DNA of 64,000 nucleotides from CAVYEM01 sp963767635. GTDB taxonomy: Bacteria > Vulcanimicrobiota > Vulcanimicrobiia > Vulcanimicrobiales > Vulcanimicrobiaceae. The stretch spans positions 2,294,001 through 2,358,000 of the forward strand of contig CAVYEM010000001.1 of NCBI GenBank assembly GCA_963767635.1. Direction: 5' to 3'. The notes beneath the pieces were generated by a model. The model was given only the letters and a program-made list of their open reading frames with translations, was not told the DNA's origin and did no database searches. Positions 60,848-64,000 of this stretch are shown here, in pieces (positions within the stretch are counted from its first letter, which is position 1; each line of letters begins with the position of its first letter). Made by a program: the position numbers and the translations under genes.

Positions 60848-61281
60848 TCGTTCTTCGAAGGTTTCTCCGCGGAATAGGAGTTCAGGAAATTCAGCGTCGC
60901 ATGCGCGACTAGTTTTTCACCGCTGCGCACGTGCACTTCGCCGTAGACGATACGTCGTCCAGCCTTGAGCACGGTCGCTTCGGCAATGAGGTCGTGCGGG
61001 GGCAGCGCGGGCGCAAGATAGTTGCACTGCAGCGCCACGGTAGTCGTGTCCTGATCGCGCCCGTACAATGACGCGAGCGCGAGATAAAAGCACGTATCGC
61101 ACAAACTGACGATCGCCCCGCCGTGGACCGCGCCGGTGCCGTTGGAGATCTGCGAACGGTACGGCATGCGCATCGAGGCGCGCCCATGGCCGACACTCTC
61201 AAGTTTTAGGTCCAGCAGCTCGACGAAATGCGATTTTTCTTTGTCCCATTGGCGCCGCGCCGATTCTTGGTCTATGGACAT
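60844..61281 (-). CDS. PaaI-type hotdog thioesterase
   Basis: 145 residues. NGTGAVHGGAIVSLCDTCFY is the catalytic motif of PaaI/YbgC-like hotdog enzymes (HGG followed by an acidic residue), and ALQCNYLAPALPPHDLIAEA the second strand block. It hydrolyses an acyl- or aryl-CoA; substrate unknown. It sits between an SDR and gcvT, and ends by overlapping gcvT, so it is co-transcribed with the glycine cleavage genes. Confidence 0.88.
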   Translation of the reverse strand: MSIDQESARRQWDKEKSHFVELLDLKLESVGHGRASMRMPYRSQISNGTGAVHGGAIVSLCDTCFYLALASLYGRDQDTTTVALQCNYLAPALPPHDLIAEATVLKAGRRIVYGEVHVRSGEKLVAHATLNFLNSYSAEKPSKNE

Positions 61282-61317
61282 TTTCGATACAGTCTAGCGG
61301 CCCGCGCGCACGGGAGT

Positions 61318-62131
61318 CTATTGCTTTTGTTCGTACGCCGAGCGCAAGCCGAGCGTGCCGTTCCCCAGCCAATGCGCGCCGTCCACGGGTAACGCGGCCC
61401 CACTGATCCAACGGGCCTCCTGCGAGCACAGCCACAGCGCCGCGCGGGAGACGTCCTGCGGCTCACCCAGCCGGCCCAGCGGAACGCTTGCGACGAGCGC
61501 GCGTTCGAGGCCGCGCTGCGCGTCGGGGGACGGGCCGCCGGCGCTCCACAAATTCTTGTCCGTGCCTTCCGTGTGAATCGGCCCAGGGGCGATCGCATTC
61601 ACGCGAATGCCGAATCTTCCCCACTCTGCCGCGAGCGTACGCGTCATCGCGAGCACGCCGGCCTTCGCGCTGGCCGAATGCACGACGCCGGGTTCCGCGC
61701 CCCAAGCATACGTCGGCGATGATGTTCAAGACGCACCCCTGCGTTTTGCGCAACTGCTCGAAGGCAAAGCGCGTGCAGTAGAACGTACCGTTCAAAACGA
61801 TGTCGACGACCGCTTTGAAGCCGTTGGGCGAGAGCGCTTCCGAAGGGCACACGAAGTTTCCCGCCGCATTGTTCACCAGCACATCCAAACTCCCGCAACG
61901 CGTAGCGATCTCCGTCATAACGTCGCGCACCGCGTCCGGCTCGCGCACGTCGCACGAACGAGCGAATCCTGCGGACATCATGGCGACGGTTTCATCCAGC
62001 GGCGTTTGCCGGCGCCCGATCACGCACACCGTCGCGCCTTCGGCCGCAAATGCCAGCGCCATCGCGCGTCCCAAACCGGAGCCGCCGCCCGTGATGCACA
62101 CCGTTTTGCCGGCGTAGCGTTCCGGCTTCAA
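61318..62131 (-). CDS. Short-chain dehydrogenase/reductase (frame break near 61714)
   Basis: 270 residues when corrected, from TTG 62131 overlapping the speE stop (TTGA). Rossmann motif KTVCITGGGSGLGRAMALAF, LDVLVNNAAGNFVCP, and after removing one base TYAWGAEPGVVHSASAKAGV (SxxxK-type active site region, with H in place of the usual Tyr as in 2,4-dienoyl-CoA reductases), then GPIHTEGTDKNL. Most like 2,4-dienoyl-CoA or enoyl-CoA reductase members. Substrate uncertain. Confidence 0.88.
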
Positions 62132-63016
62132 AACGTCTCTCCGCGCTTGGCGAGTTCTCGCCGCAGATACAGCGGCAGCGCAAAAATGCGGCGATGCGTT
62201 TCGGCATCGTAGAAGAAATTTTCCCCGCGCAGCGCTTGGCAATAGGCGTCGATGCGGCGCTGGTCCAGCGCGGCAAGATCGACGCGATCGCTGCATGCGA
62301 TAAACGCCCAGTCGTTGTCGAATGCCGGCACGTGCGTGTAGTACGACGTGACGTGCGCGTAGTGCCGGCGCAGCGTGCGCGCCATCTTGGCGTGGAGCGA
62401 CGAATTGTGAAAGCCGGCCGTGCTGGCTTGGAGCACGTAGATTCCGCCCTCGAAGAGCCGCTCTTTGATGCTGCGAAACACCGGCTCGCAGAACAGCGGG
62501 TTGCTGGGAGAATCCTTCGAGCGGTTCGGTGAGATCCGAAATGATAACGCCGTACCGATCCGTGTCGTTGCCCAAGAAGGCCAGCGCGTCTCCCACGATG
62601 ACCCGCGCGCGCGGGTCATCGAATGCGCCGTTGGACCATTCGGGCAAGTAGCGCTTAGAAAGCTCCAATACTTGCTCGTCGATTTCCACCATCGTGCAGC
62701 GGCGCACGTCCGGACTGCGCAACACCTCGCGCATCGTCGCTCCCTCTCCGCCGCCCAAGATCAAGATTTGCGAACGATCCTCGGCTCCGGCGAGTGCGGG
62801 ATGAACGAGCGCCTCGTGATAGATCTTCTCGTCGTGCTCAGAACTCTGCGTGTCGCCGTCGAGAACCAGCATCTTGCCGAGCACGGGCGTTTCGATGACG
62901 CCGACGCTCTGAAACGCGGTGCGACCTGCATAATAGACGCGGTCGATCGCATGCGCATGCCGTTCGGTGGGAAAGAATTCCTCGACGTACCACTGCCAAT
63001 GCTCGGTTTTGGGCAT
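62128..63016 (-). CDS. speE: Spermidine synthase (frame break near 62513)
   Basis: 295 residues when corrected. WYVEEFFPTERHAHAIDRVY, MLVLDGDTQSSEHDEKIYHE, ILGGGEGATMREVLRSPDVR and the VIISDLTEPLEG (DLTDP-type) motif. After removing one A at 62513 it continues GSPSNPLFCEPVFRSIKERL and ends ELAKRGETF. It transfers aminopropyl from decarboxylated SAM to putrescine and releases MTA, which MtnP recycles. As read, the frame runs on into the SDR gene and mimics a fusion. Confidence 0.92.
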
Positions 63017-63060
63017 AGGCCCCGTACATTAGCAGGCCTGAAAGAAAATCCCGCGCTACG

Positions 63061-64000
63061 CTAGTGCTGTGCTAAACCGCCCATCAATCCGAATCCGCCG
63101 ACAGACGCCTGATCGGTGACTTGCACCGGCATGCCGGACGACGGCACGGACGGAACCGCGACGTATGCGAATCCGCCCAGCGGTGCGTGCACGGACGTGC
63201 TGCTGCCGTTCGCGGGCGTTGCAAACACGCCCGAGAGCGTCGTGCCGCTTCCGAACTGGTCGGCGTAGGAGCGCACGAGCGAAAGCGAGCCAAAATCGAA
63301 ACGCCGGTCGGCGGAATTCACGCCCATCGTTGCGGCCGCCATCGCAAGCGCGAAATCGCCCTGCAAATCACCCAAAGACTCGCCCGTGATCGCTTGCAGA
63401 TTCGCGGCGCCGACGCTGCCGCTCTCCTCCATCGCGTGCGTGTACGCATCGCTTCCGAAACGATCGCGCAGATAGCGCTGAAAGAGGTACGCGGCGCCGT
63501 AACAGCCTCCGGCGCAATTGAATTGCGGCGAGCTGCCGTTTCCGCCCCACGCAGGCTGATCGATGCCGCTAAAGCCGCTCAGTGAAAAGGAACCGGGATC
63601 GTTCAGAAACGCATTCGCGCGCGCCAGAGCATCGTCCGCGTCGAACTGCACGCCGCGCGAACCGTACATCTTCTGCACCGCGAGATCTTGCGCGAGCATC
63701 GAGAGTCCTTCGTTGATGAAGGTCGTCTCGCTGCCGTCGAACGACGCCGACGATGCGGCCGCCGCAAGAATGGAGTGGTTGACGAAGTTGATGAGATGCT
63801 GCAGTTCGTGGGCGGTAGAACGCACCAGATCTTCCTGCAGCTCGTACCAGCTGCCCTGTCCCGCGAACCATCCGACGAAGATGAACGGCGCCTCGTTGGA
63901 TTCATAACCGCCGTTCAAGCAGTTCAACGCCGCTTGCGGCATGTAGTTGGCCGCCGAAAAATATCCGCCCAGGCCTCCCAAATTTTGGGAGTCCACCACC
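63061..64000 (-). CDS. M30 (hyicolysin-like) peptidase, partial
   Basis: The frame is open to the end of the window, so the N-terminus is missing; 312 residues are visible. The zinc motif is STAHELQHLINFVNHSI (HExxH) and the third ligand lies in TFINEGLSMLAQDLA, as in M30 hyicolysin peptidases. A C-terminal beta-rich part follows (YVAVPSVPSSGMPVQVTDQA). Probably secreted, though the signal peptide is outside. It lies upstream of speE in the same direction. Confidence 0.8.
   Translation of the reverse strand, partial: VVDSQNLGGLGGYFSAANYMPQAALNCLNGGYESNEAPFIFVGWFAGQGSWYELQEDLVRSTAHELQHLINFVNHSILAAAASSASFDGSETTFINEGLSMLAQDLAVQKMYGSRGVQFDADDALARANAFLNDPGSFSLSGFSGIDQPAWGGNGSSPQFNCAGGCYGAAYLFQRYLRDRFGSDAYTHAMEESGSVGAANLQAITGESLGDLQGDFALAMAAATMGVNSADRRFDFGSLSLVRSYADQFGSGTTLSGVFATPANGSSTSVHAPLGGFAYVAVPSVPSSGMPVQVTDQASVGGFGLMGGLAQH

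Noticed and set aside
60847..61318. Glycine riboswitch before gcvT
   Set aside because: The thioesterase gene overlaps the gcvT start, and the 36 nt before the thioesterase are too short for one.
61463..63016. A 517-codon spermidine synthase-dehydrogenase fusion
   Set aside because: The middle is out-of-frame sequence; both genes are complete after one-base corrections and overlap by TTGA.

Overview
The window is about 64 kb of chromosome from a high-GC bacterium with dense, overlapping genes and core metabolic content. A diderm envelope is suggested by a secretin fragment, an exported protein that looks like an outer-membrane barrel, and lipoproteins. Glycine dehydrogenase split into PA and PB subunits, DXP-independent PdxS/PdxT, MTA phosphorylase, a Ycf45/R3H-type ATPase and ScpAB together would fit a deep-branching phylum such as Candidatus Eremiobacterota (WPS-2). 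That placement is inference from gene style, not a phylogeny. I see no tRNA, rRNA, CRISPR array, insertion sequence, plasmid or phage module.

Layout. 1-2.4 kb: dnaK (partial), a long hairpin, grpE, dnaJ. 2.4-7.6 kb: a VOC protein, a structured repeat, an MsbA-type exporter, an ABC-2 ATPase/permease pair and a NodS-like methyltransferase. 7.6-13.3 kb: Hsp20, a 3-oxoacid CoA-transferase divergent from an acyl-CoA dehydrogenase, a Lys-rich exported protein with a clear terminator, a VIT1/CCC1-like transporter and an unknown gene. 13.3-21.3 kb (minus strand): mocR, an aadA-like gene, mutY, two tandem S9 peptidases, nth. 21.3-27.3 kb (plus): lpd-lipB-lipA, then a barrel-like protein and an SGNH lipoprotein. 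27.4-33.7 kb: gdh, ychF, a bifunctional nuclease, a solute-binding lipoprotein, mtnP and a membrane protein. 33.7-44 kb (minus): a glycoside hydrolase, a Pro-rich anchor protein, pdxS-pdxT, two small genes, an Orn/Lys/Arg decarboxylase, the R3H ATPase, tmk, holB. 44.1-50.9 kb: ispE, a MobA-like transferase, ubiX, then a nuclease-helicase-GNAT operon. 50.9-54.8 kb (minus): nudix-scpA-scpB-nfo-dinB. 54.8-56.4 kb: pilus/secretion remnants and a lower-GC patch. 56.5-64 kb (minus): an M30-like peptidase, speE, an SDR, a thioesterase and gcvT-gcvH-gcvPA-gcvPB.

The genes form linked pathways. LipA/LipB can make the lipoyl group needed by GcvH, and Lpd is the matching L-protein. PdxST supplies PLP for GcvP, the decarboxylase and the MocR regulator. 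The decarboxylase, SpeE and MtnP mark polyamine synthesis and recycling of its by-product MTA. MutY, Nth, Nfo, DinB and the helicase-nuclease pair make the window rich in DNA repair.

The main caution is reading-frame integrity. Seventeen single-base frame breaks fall in fifteen otherwise well-conserved genes. Removing or adding one base at each gives family-typical proteins with a whole number of codons. This looks like systematic sequence error rather than decay, and it creates false fusions (PdxS-PdxT, SpeE-SDR). The best candidate for something new is a structured intergenic element present twice (2853-2911 and 50867-50925) with conserved linkers but different, still self-complementary stems.
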